DNA of 64,000 nt from Thuidium tamariscinum (Eukaryota > Streptophyta > Bryopsida > Hypnales > Thuidiaceae), in the NCBI GenBank assembly GCA_947034885.2, contig OX344751.2, forward strand, positions 40,949,082 through 41,013,081, written 5' to 3'. Each line of letters opens with the position of its first letter. Within the stretch, counting starts at the first letter, position 1. A program made the position numbers and the translations under genes. The notes under the pieces are model-generated. The model was not told the DNA's origin. It saw only the letters and a program-made list of their open reading frames with translations, and did no database searches. This document shows, one piece after another, positions 36,520 through 47,991 of this stretch.

Positions 36520-36774
36520 TGTAGTATCGGAGACCTCACCCACCATCACTGGGAAAATGGCCGGGTAGCAAAATTTTTTTTTGATAAAACCAAAAGAACA
36601 TGGTTGATCAACCCTTAGCCCCTCTTGATCAACTTTACAGGGTTCTGTAGCTATGCACCTAACGGCACTTTGCTACAGGCCTAAACCCTACTCATTTCAC
36701 TTCGTAGGGTTTAAGATTTTCAAGGGTCACCCAACAATTCAATGGGCACCATGGGTGAGGCCTCCGATACTACA
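36520..36774. repeat. 255-bp foldback, TGTAGTATCGGAG ends
   Basis: Inverted ends of about 27 bp: TGTAGTATCGGAGACCTCACC at left and its near-inverse GGTGAGGCCTCCGATACTACA at right. The TG...CA ends could also suggest a very small LTR-type unit, but no target duplication is visible, so the class is open. Confidence 0.5.
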
Positions 36775-36867
36775 TTCTACCCCGCATTAGTTCATTTACA
36801 CATTTCAGGGAAGAATATCACAATTCTAAAGACTAGGCACCGGGTTATATGGGGTTTACAAATTTGT

Positions 36868-37815
36868 TTAATCCCTAATGCCTTAAGGGACCAAAATTGT
36901 CCTCATATAGTTTCAAGTCCAATTCAAAGTGTTTGGAATTTTTGCATTCAATATCTAATTTCAATTAAACTTGTTGGAAAGTTTGTGCAATTTCTTCTAG
37001 TTTTGGTTATAAAATATTCAAATCAATCCAAGATGTATTGATTTTTTGGAAGCCAATTAAAGTTCATTGGTTCAATTTGAATTCACCTAACTACATTTGA
37101 TGGTTGCAACTTTAGGGGCTTATATCTCCTCCATCTAGTGTTTGTTTTTAATAAACTTTGATGGGCTTTGAAGTCTACTTATTGTTTATTGTCAATCCAA
37201 GTAGTTTTGAATAGTTGAGAGCAATTCAAAATTCAAAATCATAACATTTTGGATTATAGTCAACTTTTGCGGCTTGTTTCTTCTTCATATAGTGTTCGAC
37301 TTGAATTAATTTTTTTTTAAAAGTTGTGCATACAATTGTAGTTTGTGTGTTTAAAATTTTATATCAATTCAAGAAGTTATGAATGATCAAGAAGCATTTT
37401 AGTAGAAGGAAGTTTAGCCTTAGATAATTGTTTTGTAATTTCTTTTGCTATTTTTTGACATTTCAAAGTCATTTTGTGGACACAATGAGTCAATTGAATG
37501 ATATTTTTCCACCCATGTATTTGTATGTTTCTTTTGAATGACTATAGTTCAAAACAAATTTCATTTGAGTAGGTTTAGAAATTAAAAAAATCACTTCCAA
37601 ATGTGTTTTAGGAAAATTTCAACATCTTTTTTCAATACTAAAACATTATAATCTTAGATATTATGCAGTGAAATGACTCCAAATTTGATGTAAATCATCT
37701 ACAATACATACACTACAAGATTTTATATTGAGATCTTTATACCTTAGTCACACTTAGACTTGTAAACTTCCAAAACAATTAAATTCAAAAATACTCTAGG
37801 GCATTTAGGGGTTAA
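36868..37815. mobile_element. TTAA-flanked non-autonomous element, copy 3
   Basis: 948 bp from TTAA-TCCCTAATGCC..AAGGGACC to ...GGCATTTAGGGGTTAA. Termini and TTAA borders fit copies 1 and 2; the left end has a small insertion. Non-coding. Confidence 0.45.
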
Positions 37816-38330
37816 CTTGTTGTTTTCAATTTGTCATGAAGAGTAGGTTTACATTATCATTGCTTGTTTTAAGGACTTCTTGAGACTTTGAAATTAATAT
37901 TCCTAGCTATTGAATCCCATTATCCAACTACTACAACAACTTTGTGGTAGAAGCCCTATTTTGATAATTTTGAAGTAGAGACCAAGTGAAGGATGCAATA
38001 AATGAATCCTTATAATCACAAATTTTAGGAAGTCTACCATGAAAATGGCAACTTAGTGAGTCAATTCTTTTGCTAGGGGAGTCACAATTATTTACACTCT
38101 CGCCCCTTTGATCTTGATGAATGAGGAATGTAACAAAATTAGCATCTTGAGATTCCTTTAAGCTTTCAACAAATTGTGCAATTTATTGAGTATTGTAGAC
38201 AAATAATAATAGACAAAGAAGTTGAAAACTTGGGATGGTACATGCACTAGAGTTTGTTACCTAATTTTCTAATTTGTGCCAATTATGTGCATTACAACAT
38301 CTAAGTTACTTACTAATAGCTATTTACAAT
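37816..38330. other. AT-rich spacer
   Basis: No gene or repeat supported between the TTAA-flanked element and the CACTA foldback. Confidence 0.3.
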
Positions 38331-38545
38331 CACTAGTAGAAACCCCCGTTTAATGTGATAAGGCCTAATTTTTCTTGACGGATTTTGCTAGGCATCAAAA
38401 GTAACAACCTGTGTTTTTATGTTAGCATTGATGTTGTGTTGAACGTTTTTTTTACATAAAAACACAGGTTGTTACTTTTGATGCCTAGCAAAATCCGTCA
38501 AGAAAAATTAGGCCTTGTCATATTAAACGGGGGTTTCTACTAGTG
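38331..38545. mobile_element. 215-bp CACTA-type foldback with 3-bp target duplication
   Basis: Starts CACTAGTAGAAACCCCCGTT and ends in its inverse (..GGGGGTTTCTACTAGTG). The arms are nearly perfect for about 90 bp, with a short unpaired centre near 38,430. AAT flanks both sides (38,328-38,330 and 38,546-38,548). CACTA ends with a 3-bp target duplication are diagnostic of the CACTA superfamily. Confidence 0.85.
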
Positions 38546-38638
38546 AATGATTGTTTCATTGGTATGTGTCACATTCAAGTAATGTGTTAATCACACATGT
38601 AGATTGATTCCTAAAGTTCCAAAGTCCCCATAGAAGGT

Positions 38639-38893
38639 TGCTATTATGCAAGCTTAGAAGTGTCAGTTCATGAGCCTCAAAGACTATACACTTATAATAT
38701 AAGTGTTTATATTATAGTAACCCTTTATGATTATAGTGCATATATGCATATAGTGCTATCTATATTTTAAGTGTTTATGTTATAAACACCTTTAATGGCT
38801 GCATGAAAAAATTAAATTAAATTAAAATTAAAATTAAATATATATATATGCTCAAAGCTCATATGCTCACACTTTCATGTACACATACTAGCA
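38639..38893. mobile_element. second copy of the TGCTAGTATG foldback MITE
   Basis: Starts TGCTATTATGCAAGC and ends ..CACATACTAGCA, with the same internal TATAATATAAGTGTTTAT inverted words as 33,273-33,500. The left end is degraded and a TA-rich microsatellite is inserted near 38,830. Confidence 0.5.
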
Positions 38894-40103
38894 CCATTGA
38901 TTCCCCATATAAACAAAATGGATTTTGGGTAGGTTTGTGCAAAAAAATATGTTTTGATGAAATATTCTAATTTTATTTTAAATATATAATCACATTAGTT
39001 TTCTAGGAATATTATTTTTTTTCAATTAGTGTCCAAGAGCAAAAGTTATGTGACAATAAGCTCAAAATGAAGAGGAACTGGCAATGGTATAAATCCTAGT
39101 TTAAATCCACAAAAACTTATAATAAAAGTTGAAATTTAGTACCCTTATAGATTTCAATTGTATCTACATGGAAAGCCTTGATTCATTACTATTGGTTTCA
39201 TGATATTAAAATTATAGAACTTCTTTTTTTTGCAAGGCAATCATAGAAACTTTTTGAAAAAATAATGTATTAGACTTGTTTCTTAATTCGATTTTCACAA
39301 TTTAAAAAAAAAGAAGTCCCAAAAAATTAAGTATATTTGCTAGAACAATGCCATTGATGAATTAATATGTTTCAATTCCATTTAGTTAGGGATATTAACA
39401 ATTTATTTATTTTCTTTAATTTTGTACAAACTTCTATTTAACAATTTTTTAAAGAAAGAAAAGCAAGTATGATTTTTTTTTAATTCTCTAGACTTATAAC
39501 TCAAAAATTCAATAGAAAAAATTTGAAATCAAAATGTTTAATGCAAAATTTACAAATTAAGAAGTTTCAACATCAAATAATTTGGTCAAAGAACATGCTT
39601 AGAAAAACACTTTCTTCACTTTAGAGACAAATACCTTTCAATCTACAACGTGAAAGTTTTAAAATTTTCTTGTACTTATTTTTATATAGAATCTTAGTCT
39701 AATACATGATACTACAATTAGATAGGCAAAATAAAATTTCTAAAGTTGATTGCTCATTACAATAAAAAATAGCAATTTTGAATGTTTTTTGATGAAAAAA
39801 ATGTCTTGAGAATTTAGGGGTTGAATTGCAACTTGAACTCAATGATTATTTGGATATAGATTCATGCACCTTAACCTTGTAGAGCTACTACAAACACTAA
39901 GTGTTTGATGGATGATTTTACTTGGCATTGTAGGATGAAAAATCCTTTTTCACCCATTTATTTATTTGGAGGGTACTTGAGTACATTTTCATCAAATAAT
40001 ATTGCAAAATCCCTCATTATTGTCTCATTGAACTTTATAGAGAAGATGTTCAATCCACAAATCACCTTTGTAGTGTATTTTGGCCATTTCTTTCTATTTT
40101 CTC
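38894..40103. other. AT-rich repeat relics
   Basis: A terminus-like TTTAGGGGTTGAA near 39,814 suggests the right end of one more TTAA-type element with a mutated border, but no left end is clear. No gene. Confidence 0.3.
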
Positions 40104-40911
40104 TTAACCCCTAAGTGCCTAAGCCTTAGCAAGTGTGTTTTTCTTATGGATAAAGACCATTGCCTTCTAGTAATCTCCAATTAAGAAGATTTTTTTTCAA
40201 AATCTACCCACATAGATGTTTTAAAAGCTTCCACATTAGTATGCACATCAATTTTGAGTGCAAAATTGCAAAAGAGTTGTGAGATTATAACAAGAGAAAT
40301 GTGTATTTTCTAATTTTAGTATACTATCTCTCCCCACAATGTTTAAAAAATTTGTATATCAAAGTTTTTTGGGCTTAGTAGTGACATGAGCAACTATAAA
40401 TTGTATTAGTTCACTAAAATGTACTTTCAAAAAACTTTATTTCACTTGAAAAGGTATCAAATTCATTACACAATTCACCTTGCAATTGTTGAAATACAAA
40501 TTTTTTCTATAACTAGAAATTGCAAATATCTTCAAATCAACATTTGTATGTTTAAATTTTCAATGGTGAAAATCATGAAAATATTTTACTCTTTCTACTA
40601 GGACTTTTTCAAAGCATTTGGATAAGTACAATTTCTTAGATTTCAAATCAAGTGAAATTGGCAAGTTGTGCACTAAAACAAAAAATGAAATAAAATTGAC
40701 AAGCTTGATTCTTCACTAATGTTACATACATGCCTTTGAAGACCTCATAATAATCAAATATTTACTTTTTTCTATGAAAAATAAAAGTTTTCAATAGTTA
40801 ACCCTAAAAATTGCCCCAATTTTTTTTGGAAACAGTCAAAAGAATTTAACTACCCATTTAGATTTAAATTTCAGAGCGACCATATATGGTTGCTCAGGCA
40901 GTTAGGGGTGA
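40104..40911. mobile_element. TTAA-type non-autonomous element, copy 4, one border mutated
   Basis: Starts TTAA-CCCCTAAGTGCC and ends ..GTTAGGGGTGAA, where TGAA stands in place of TTAA. About 808 bp, AT-rich and non-coding. Family membership rests on the termini only. Confidence 0.35.
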
Positions 40912-41951
40912 ATATAAATTTCAACCATATAAATGATGTTTATTGAATTTGAATTCAACTGATGAAATTTTTTTCATCAAGTGTAGTTTCTACTCCAATT
41001 CAAAACTTTGAAAAATTCATAAAAGTTCAATATTTTAGAACAATATAAAAAAATGAACCTATAATTGTGGTTTGTTGATTTAATTTTTACTTCTATAGTG
41101 ACTTGGTAACTTTGATTTATATCATGAAAATAGATGAAATAGTGAAATTTTTTTATTTTTTAAGCATATTTGATATGAATTTTCTTCATTATTTTCTTAA
41201 AAAATCCTTAATAATTTCAAAATTTTCCCCAAATAATTTCAAAATTTCAAAAGTTATAGTAGACTTATAATTTCATCTTTGAAAAATATACTTCAAAAAT
41301 TTCATTCATATCTAGTTGCAAAATGGTAAAAAGTAAACTAATGATAGTTGAGGCTTGATATTAGTGGTCTTAGGTCTATCTTTTAGGATTTCATTTCCTT
41401 CAAACAGTTACAACCCTCAAAAGACAGATGATCCTCCTTCAAATAGCTCTCCAACACTATTTGCAACAAGTGGCATTTTCTAACAATAAAATATAAGATA
41501 GATTTATTTCCAACAGTGTTAAGAATTTAACTAATGTTTGATTGAATAAAGATGGGGGATAATTTCCTTAGTTATGGAATAAACAATGAAGATTGCACTA
41601 TTTTTTGCTAATTTTTCATCAAATTTGGAATTAGTAAAAATTGAAGAATACAATTTGATTTGTTTTCAATGTATAGGCAAACCTATTTCCAAGCACAAAA
41701 CTTCATTTAGTGTCAATGTCTTATTCATCACACAACAATGAAGTTCAAATCATATTTCCCTCATTCACAAAAATAAGTCACCCTATCCATGGTTGTCATA
41801 ACGGGCGAATTAGGGTCATCGGACATCTTGGACGGACAGGCGAACTCGACGGCTTTATTTTTCAAAGTAGTGGAATTTTTTAGGGTTGACACATCACCTC
41901 AGAACGTGAGATCCAGGGCGTGGATGTCTAGGTCAGACGTGGATGCGTATA
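40912..41951. other. AT-rich DNA passing into a GC-rich block
   Basis: No gene. From about 41,790 (CCATGGTTGTCATAACGGGC) the base composition jumps and the sequence resembles the outer parts of the hAT-like element at 63,365 (GGTTGTC..., CGGAC, GACGG words), which may mark one terminus of a related element around the minisatellite. Confidence 0.3.
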
Positions 41952-42191
41952 GGTAGGGCGTGGGCTTCACCGTCAGCGTCAGGGCGCGAACTTGAACAGG
42001 TAGGGCGTGGACTTCAGCGTGTGCGTCAGGGCGCGGACGCGTATAGGTAGGGCGCGGACTTCATTGTTAGTGTCAGGGCGCGGATGCGTACAGGTAGGGC
42101 GCGGACTTCACCGTCAACGTCAGGGCACGGACTCGTATACTTTAGGTAGGACGTGGACTTCACCGTCAGTGTTAGGGTACGGACCTCAACA
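41952..42191 (+). repeat. 47-bp GC-rich minisatellite, five units
   Basis: Units begin GGTAGGGCG at 41,952, 41,999, 42,046, 42,093 and 42,145 and contain GGACTTCACCGTCA and CAGGGCGCGGAC words. Four spacings are exactly 47 bp, one is 52. Degenerate half units extend to about 41,900. It stands out sharply from the AT-rich surroundings. Confidence 0.8.
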
Positions 42192-42567
42192 TTAGGGTCA
42201 AGGCGCGGACGGGTAGTGTGCGGATTTCATTTATGGGTTCTATAGGGTAGAAGGTCTATAACCCCTTAAGGACCTTGTCCATTATGAAGTGGTCAAACTT
42301 TTTATGTGAACTAATTTTAGCCTTTCGAATAGTGTTCAAACAACAATTTGAAATTTATTCTAATTCAAACTCTTAATTCTATATCACCATGAGAAATTAC
42401 AATTTGTTTTGTACAAATTTCTAATTGTTATAATTTTTGTTGCAAAAAATGAATGTAAATGAGTACAAATAGAAAAATCAATCCAAATTATTTGAAATTT
42501 TCTTGGGAAGTAAAATTAGTAATAAGGCTTAGCATGCAAAATTTTCAATTGGTTATTTTATTTTGTA
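42192..42567. other. spacer with a TTAA-type terminus
   Basis: Contains TATAACCCCTTAAGGACC at about 42,254, which resembles the left terminus of the TTAA-flanked family. It is cut off by the foldback insertion at 42,568. Confidence 0.3.
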
Positions 42568-43963
42568 CAGTGGGGTACCAATAAAAAAAGTCGTTTTCGA
42601 ATTCGCATTGAGAAAATTTTTAGTATTGCCAACTTTGAAAGCCTCAGACTGAGAGCTCAAAAATTGGTATTTAACCACAAAATTTTTACCACAGCATAAA
42701 ATTCAAGTTAATTATATGTTTGACAAATTTCAAGGCCAAAAGATTTACGGAAAAAAAGTTATTCAAAATCTACCAACATGGGTAGTGGTGAGGAACATTT
42801 CACTACTTTCAACTTTGACACCTTCCTAAGGACTAAGTTATGGTTTTTTTTCCGTAAAATTTTTGTCATGAAACAATCTCTATGTTTTTAATATGTATAA
42901 AAAATTTCAAGGTAAAAAAAGTTTTTTTGAAGAAGATATTTGAAATCTCCCAACAAGTGTAGTTCTGAGAAACTTTTGACAATTACCAATTTTGACACCC
43001 TACCAAGGGCTAAAAATTTAGTTTCTTACCATGAATTTTTTTTTGTGAAGTCATCTCTATGTTGATAATATATGCTACAAATTTCAAGTTCAAATGAATT
43101 ACCAAAAAAAAGATATACAAAATCTCACAACATGTGTAGTTATGAGGAGGAGTTTTTGAGTCCTTAGTATAGTGTTATTTTGTAGAGCCAAGTTTGACAC
43201 GAATGTAGAAACTCAACCTCACAACTACACATGTTGAGAGATTTTGAATAGCTTTTTTTGGGTATGTGTTTTGAACTTGAAATTTGGAACATCAACATAA
43301 AGTTGATTTTATTCAAAAAATTTCATGTTAAATAGACAAATTTTCAGCCCTTGGGAGGGTGTCAAAGTTGGCAATAGTGAAAATTTTCTCATAACTATAC
43401 ATGTTGTGAGATTTTGTATATCTTTTTTTTGGTAATTCATTTGAACTTGAAATTTGTAGCATATATTATTGACATAGATATGAATTCACAAAAAAAAAAT
43501 TATGGTAAGAAACCAATTTTTTAGCCCTTGGTAGGGTGTCAAAATTTGTAATTGCCAAAAGTTTCTCAGAACTACACCTGTTGGGAGATTTCAAATATCT
43601 TCTTCAAAAAAACTTTTTTTACCTTGAAATTTTTTATACATATTAAAAACATAGAGATTGTTTCATGACAAAAATTTCACGGAAAAAGAACCAAAATTCA
43701 ATCCTTAGGAAGGTGTCAAAGTTGAAAGTAGTGAAATGTTTCTCACCACTACCCATGTTGGTAGATTTTGAATAACTTTTTTTCCGTAAATCTTTTGGCC
43801 TTGAAATTTGTCAAACATATAATTAACTTGAATTTTATTCTGTGGTAAAATTTTTGTGGTTAAATACCAATTTTTGAGATCTCGAGAGGCTTTTGAAAAT
43901 GGCAATACTAAAATTTTTCTCACTGCGAATTCGAAAACGATTTTTTTTATTGGTACCCCACTG
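42568..43963. mobile_element. 1.4-kb Tc1/mariner-like foldback
   Basis: Starts CAGTGGGGTACCAAT and ends in the inverse (ATTGGTACCCCACTG), with TA on both sides (42,566-42,567 and 43,964-43,965). The whole 1,396 bp forms a palindrome with arms of about 690 bp centred near 43,266. CAGT ends with TA duplication fit Tc1/mariner-like MITEs. Each arm has degenerate internal repeats of about 160-200 bp marked by AAATCT(C/A)(C/A)CAACA and TGTAGT(T)(C/A)TGAG words (near 42,765, 42,945, 43,120 and mirrored). No transposase. The small open frames inside are palindrome by-products. Confidence 0.75.
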
Positions 43964-43965
43964 TA

Positions 43966-44345
43966 CACCCAAAATAGCCACATCAAAGACTTTGAAATGA
44001 AATTCAACTATCAAACCCAATTCATCATTGAAGTCAAAGTGCCTCTCATATTAAATAGAATTAGCATACAAAATATTTTACATGATTGCACTCACCAATG
44101 TTCCCAACATGCACGTCAAAATGTCAAATACAAAAACATTATAGACATATTAGTAGGCTTCAATCTTTGTAATAACCAAAAGTATTTATAAAATTCATGC
44201 ATTGCAAAGTACAATAACAATACAATGAATCTATACTTCCAAAATACGCCCACTTTCTCATCGGTTATCTAAGACATTCATTTGGCTTCTCATCCATCTT
44301 TCTTCCAATTGCTACAATTCTCTTCAACTCTTAAAGACACGAGAT
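43966..44345. other. spacer
   Basis: No supported feature between the foldback and the hAT-like relic. Confidence 0.3.
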
Positions 44346-45230
44346 CTACCATTGGTGCAACTCAGTATTGAAACAACTCGACCTACAAACTTCTTCGGCA
44401 CTTGGATCCACTACATTAGCATCTCGAACAACAACATCATCATCTTGTGGTGCCTCATCACAGTTTGGATCATCCTCGTCATTGGCATCTTCGTTGCTGT
44501 TATATTCATCTTCTGCTTCACTACTATCTATGGTCCAATGTCCCTCAATCTCTAAGTTTTCATTTCGAAGCTCTACAATAGTTTGACCTTGACTACGTTT
44601 GCGCTTCAATCTCTTATGTTGTAGTGCGTTGGGGTCTTCTGCATCAAAATTTATAGTGGGCCCACTTGAACTCGAGGAACAACAAATGCTGGGGTTGACC
44701 TACTAGGTCTTGGTACGTATGTAATCAAGAACGGTTCTACCACCCTATTTGGGTCTCTTGCCCCTATTCCAAGGAGTGGACGGTTAGTAGGCCTTGAAGA
44801 TGATGCCTCTCCAATATGTGGACCTTTTGTTCCTCCACGGCCTCTAGTCCCTCCACGACCTCCAGTCCCTCCACGGCCTCCCATCCTTCCACGACCTTGT
44901 TGATATTGACCCACTTCATGATGAATGGGGGGCCGAGGTGCCGTAGGTGGTCTACCACCAACAGTACCACGGGAAACGCTTTGAGGAGTCATATCAACAT
45001 TTCTCATTGAGCCTAACCCTTCTTCAAAAGGTCTTTGGATGGCATTAGAAGTTGCTGGTGAAGATGGGTCTAGGGAGTGTGGCGCTTGTGTAGTTCGGTC
45101 AAAACCAGTAGGACGGCTCGCAACTAGAGCGGGTTCACGGGCAAGGTCTTCTGGTAGGTCAATAAATGCAAAAACATCATTGTAGTCTACATGCTTTGGG
45201 TCAAAACGCCTTCTCACATTTGTGGCAACT
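44346..45230 (-). pseudogene. probable hAT-type transposase C-terminus with Arg-Gly-rich extension
   Basis: From an acceptor-like TTTCTAAG at about 45,231 the frame reads ATNVRRRFDPKH then VDYNDVFAFIDLPED, similar in style to the segment after the hAT dimerisation region, though the LVYV-type core is not present. A Pro/Thr/Ser-rich stretch, an RGG-like tract (GGRGGTGGRGGTRGRGG near 44,850) and a VPRVQVG region follow to a TAG at 44,651. In a different frame the sequence goes on with KRLKRKRSQGQ and an acidic tail to 44,346, so one frameshift near 44,670 probably separates two parts of one ORF. Assignment to hAT is tentative; an unknown transposon protein is the alternative. Confidence 0.4.
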
Positions 45231-45769
45231 TAGAAATCACATGATTAGGTTTTTAAACAAAATACGGGAGAAAGGGATCTATTCAATCCCCATTTTTTAG
45301 TTGTTTTAGCAGTCTAATGTAAAAGTAGGTCTAAGATCGGAAACCGGAAAACCGTTGCCCGGAAGTAGATAACTGCATTAAGGGATAGAGTAAGAATCCG
45401 GACTCGGGCAGCCCTAGCGACCGAGACCGGATAGGCAACGAGTGGCTACCGAGGCTAGAGATCGTCGAGAACTCTCCCACGTGACTAGGTTCGTTTAAAC
45501 CTAACGGTCAGCAATAAATGTTGGGGGAAACGTATAAGACTAGAGAATCGGGCCAGGTCCTGCCACTTTCTAGTGCGTAAATCGAGAAAGTGTATTCTGG
45601 CAGAGAGAGAGAACGTATCCGGGCTACCGAGAGAAGAGAGAGAGATGGTCTGGGAATCCGGTCCGGTGCAAACCCGAGTGACCATTCTCAGAGCTGTAGA
45701 GAGATAATCGTGCGAGGTTAGTTCCATCAAGTTGGACTCCACCTAGTTAGCGTAAGTGAGAGGTGAACG
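45231..45769. other. CCGG-rich leader of the second plant transposon protein copy
   Basis: No long open frame of its own. Rich in CCGGA, ACCGGA and GAGAGAG words, like the DNA beside the copy at 3.8-7.0 kb. A GTAAGT-like word at 45,752 lies just before the ATG at 45,770. Confidence 0.35.
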
Positions 45770-46240
45770 ATGGCAGACGAGAAGTTGGAGGAAGTGATTC
45801 TAGCCTTCCGGAATGTCAATCCGGTTGTGCCCACGAAGGAGTAAGATAAGCTAGAGTTGGAGGAAGACCTCAAGCAGATGCGGGCATTATCCGGAAACTG
45901 GACGGCGGCGATGTGGCGCAAGGTGTACCTATTTGAGCAAGGCGGAGATGGATCAGCCTCCCGGACTAACAAATTTCACGTGGGTAAGTTCCGGAGATCC
46001 ATAACTCCGAAGGATGGGTTCACGGTCACGGAGTGTATCTCGCCTAGGAATAGGAGACTACTCCAATATATGATTGCCATCCTCAACCCAGATAGGCCAA
46101 GTAGAATCACGGTCACCATAGCAAACACCATCTTTAGTGCATTGTCAAGAGACTGAAAGGTAGATTGGGGGTTAGTGTCGCAATACAGGGTAAGTAAATT
46201 CCCCATTATACTCACAAAAATCACTGAAGAGTATAACTAA
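45770..46240 (+). pseudogene. putative plant transposon protein, second copy, N-terminal part
   Basis: ATG at 45,770 opens MADEKLEEVILAFRN. The frame is interrupted by TAA (45,842-45,844) and TGA (46,154-46,156) and ends at TAA (46,238-46,240). Residues about 100-130 (RRLLQYMIAILNPDR, then ANTIFSALSRD, stop, KVDWG) align with the minus-strand copy at 6.8-6.95 kb (LEFMVPILSPNR, GNTIFGALSRD, KIDWG). A donor-like CAGG|GTAAGT occurs near 46,187, so the original gene may have had an intron there. The coiled-coil and acidic C-terminal parts of the other copy are absent. Confidence 0.55.
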
Positions 46241-47494
46241 GTGACTCTAAAGATCGAACCTCCGAGATTCTGTGAAGTATCTGGCCTTATTAAGCGATTA
46301 AGATAAGTCAGTCCTAAAATTCTCCAATCCGGTCCTAGAATTAGAACCGGAAATACCCAAACAACCCAGAAACGACAACCCAATTTTCCACGCAAACCGG
46401 TATTCTGTCAATCCGGTCCTATACGAATCCGGTCCTTCACTTCTCTGGAACTAATCCGTTCCGTCAAACTATGACAAATCCGTATTCTTACGCATTCCGC
46501 TCTTGAATTCTTCTCGGGACCAATCCGTTCCGAATGATCCGCACGTATCCTTTCCATAATCCGGTTTAGTTTTGCCTCTGTTTTACCATCAGAGGGGTCG
46601 CCGCTTGATTTTGTGAGTGGTAGGCCTACCGCTCCTTCCGTGACTTATAGTGGCTGAAGACCCACTTTTCTATCCTCTAACTCCAAGGTTACTCTAGATC
46701 CGGTTTAATCTCTTACAACAGCACGGATAGAAATCCGGACTGTAGGTCACATAGAGACCCCCCGTACGATCTTCTCATACTACAACGACTTTAAAACTAC
46801 TTTCCGTTCATGCGAAACCAGGTGGTTACAAGTGTATCCGTCTATTCCAATGTTGACTAGAACTCTTTTGTTTGCCACTAGGACGGTGAGACCTCACAAG
46901 AGATTGGACACTCAACTGGATTTCCCACCCAAGAGTTCTAGCACAACTAAGGAATCCCTCCCTATCGTCTAGCCTAACAGTGGCTTTCTCACTTGGAATC
47001 TTAAGTTCCAGAAGCGTTGAGGAACTGGAAATACACTCCCAACTCTTCCCTACCCGTTCTCATACACTTAGACAAGGAAAATGAACAGCAAAGGGAGAAT
47101 GCTGCTTGCAAAACCACTAGTGCCTTCCTAACTCCGCGTCACGCCGCCCTGCCAAACTTGGAAGATACACGCGCAAAGCAAGAGCAAATAAAATACACAA
47201 GGAAAATGCAAGAGAAAGACTCCTAGTCCACCGCGAGGGGACTAACTTAAATATTCAACAAAAAGCAAAAAGTGCCATACAAGTCCGCCGCGATCAATGC
47301 TTGGCGGATCTGTTCCTACCTACTCCCAACTGGATCCCTTCCCGGTTTCAGATCTAAATCGGGACGAACCCGTTCTAACCTAACCCCGAACTAGACCGGA
47401 TTCCATCCTGATCCAAGTTTAAAACTAGAAATACAAAGAGACTAACAACTATTCCTCTACTTCTGCTACCCTAGAGCCTATCATTGGGCTATTT
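46241..47494. other. CCGG-rich non-coding DNA of the same element family
   Basis: Dense in CCGGT and CCGGA words (46,320-46,760, 47,340-47,410). No coding region. Probably the 3' part of the element to which the copy at 45,770 belongs. Confidence 0.3.
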
Positions 47495-47991
47495 CACTAC
47501 AAGGAATTGAGGTCCGAAATGATTGTCCTAAATGATTGCAAAACAATCATTCCGGACCTCCACGACTAGAAAATGATTTCGGACCCCTGCAGTCATTGTC
47601 ATGCAGTGATTCCGGACAATGACTGTAGTTTTATTATCACCATCCACTTGGAGGGAGGATGAAGGGATGGATAACACTGTCTACGTGGTGGGTGATGATT
47701 TAGGGAAATTTTTGGAATAGGGCGGGCAGGGGACCATTTCTGCCCAAAATTTTGGACTGGACCGCCAAACTGAGCCTTCTGGGTAGTCATTAACCAATCA
47801 CCGCGCTGACTGCTGTGAAGTCATTTTCTAGTTGCAAGGGCATTTTGAATTGGGTGACGTGGATGGCCACCTCAGCGAATTCTTAAGTCATTTCCTAGTC
47901 GCGTATCTATCAAACTGAGCCGATTATGGAGTCAATCTTTAGTTATTGTGTAGTCGCGAAAGTGCTGACGTAGACTTGTAACTCTGGTGGA

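Noticed and set aside
36742-37041. 99-codon plus-strand frame starting in the 255-bp foldback
   Set aside because: Crosses from one repeat into another (the TTAA-type element) and has no family resemblance.
41952-42191. Regular GC-rich repeats considered as a CRISPR-like array
   Set aside because: Repeats are contiguous, with no unique spacers; a plain minisatellite.
43705-44191. Open frames of 61-111 codons at the right arm of the 1.4-kb foldback
   Set aside because: Repeated in the opposite arm and without domain or codon bias; artefacts of the foldback.
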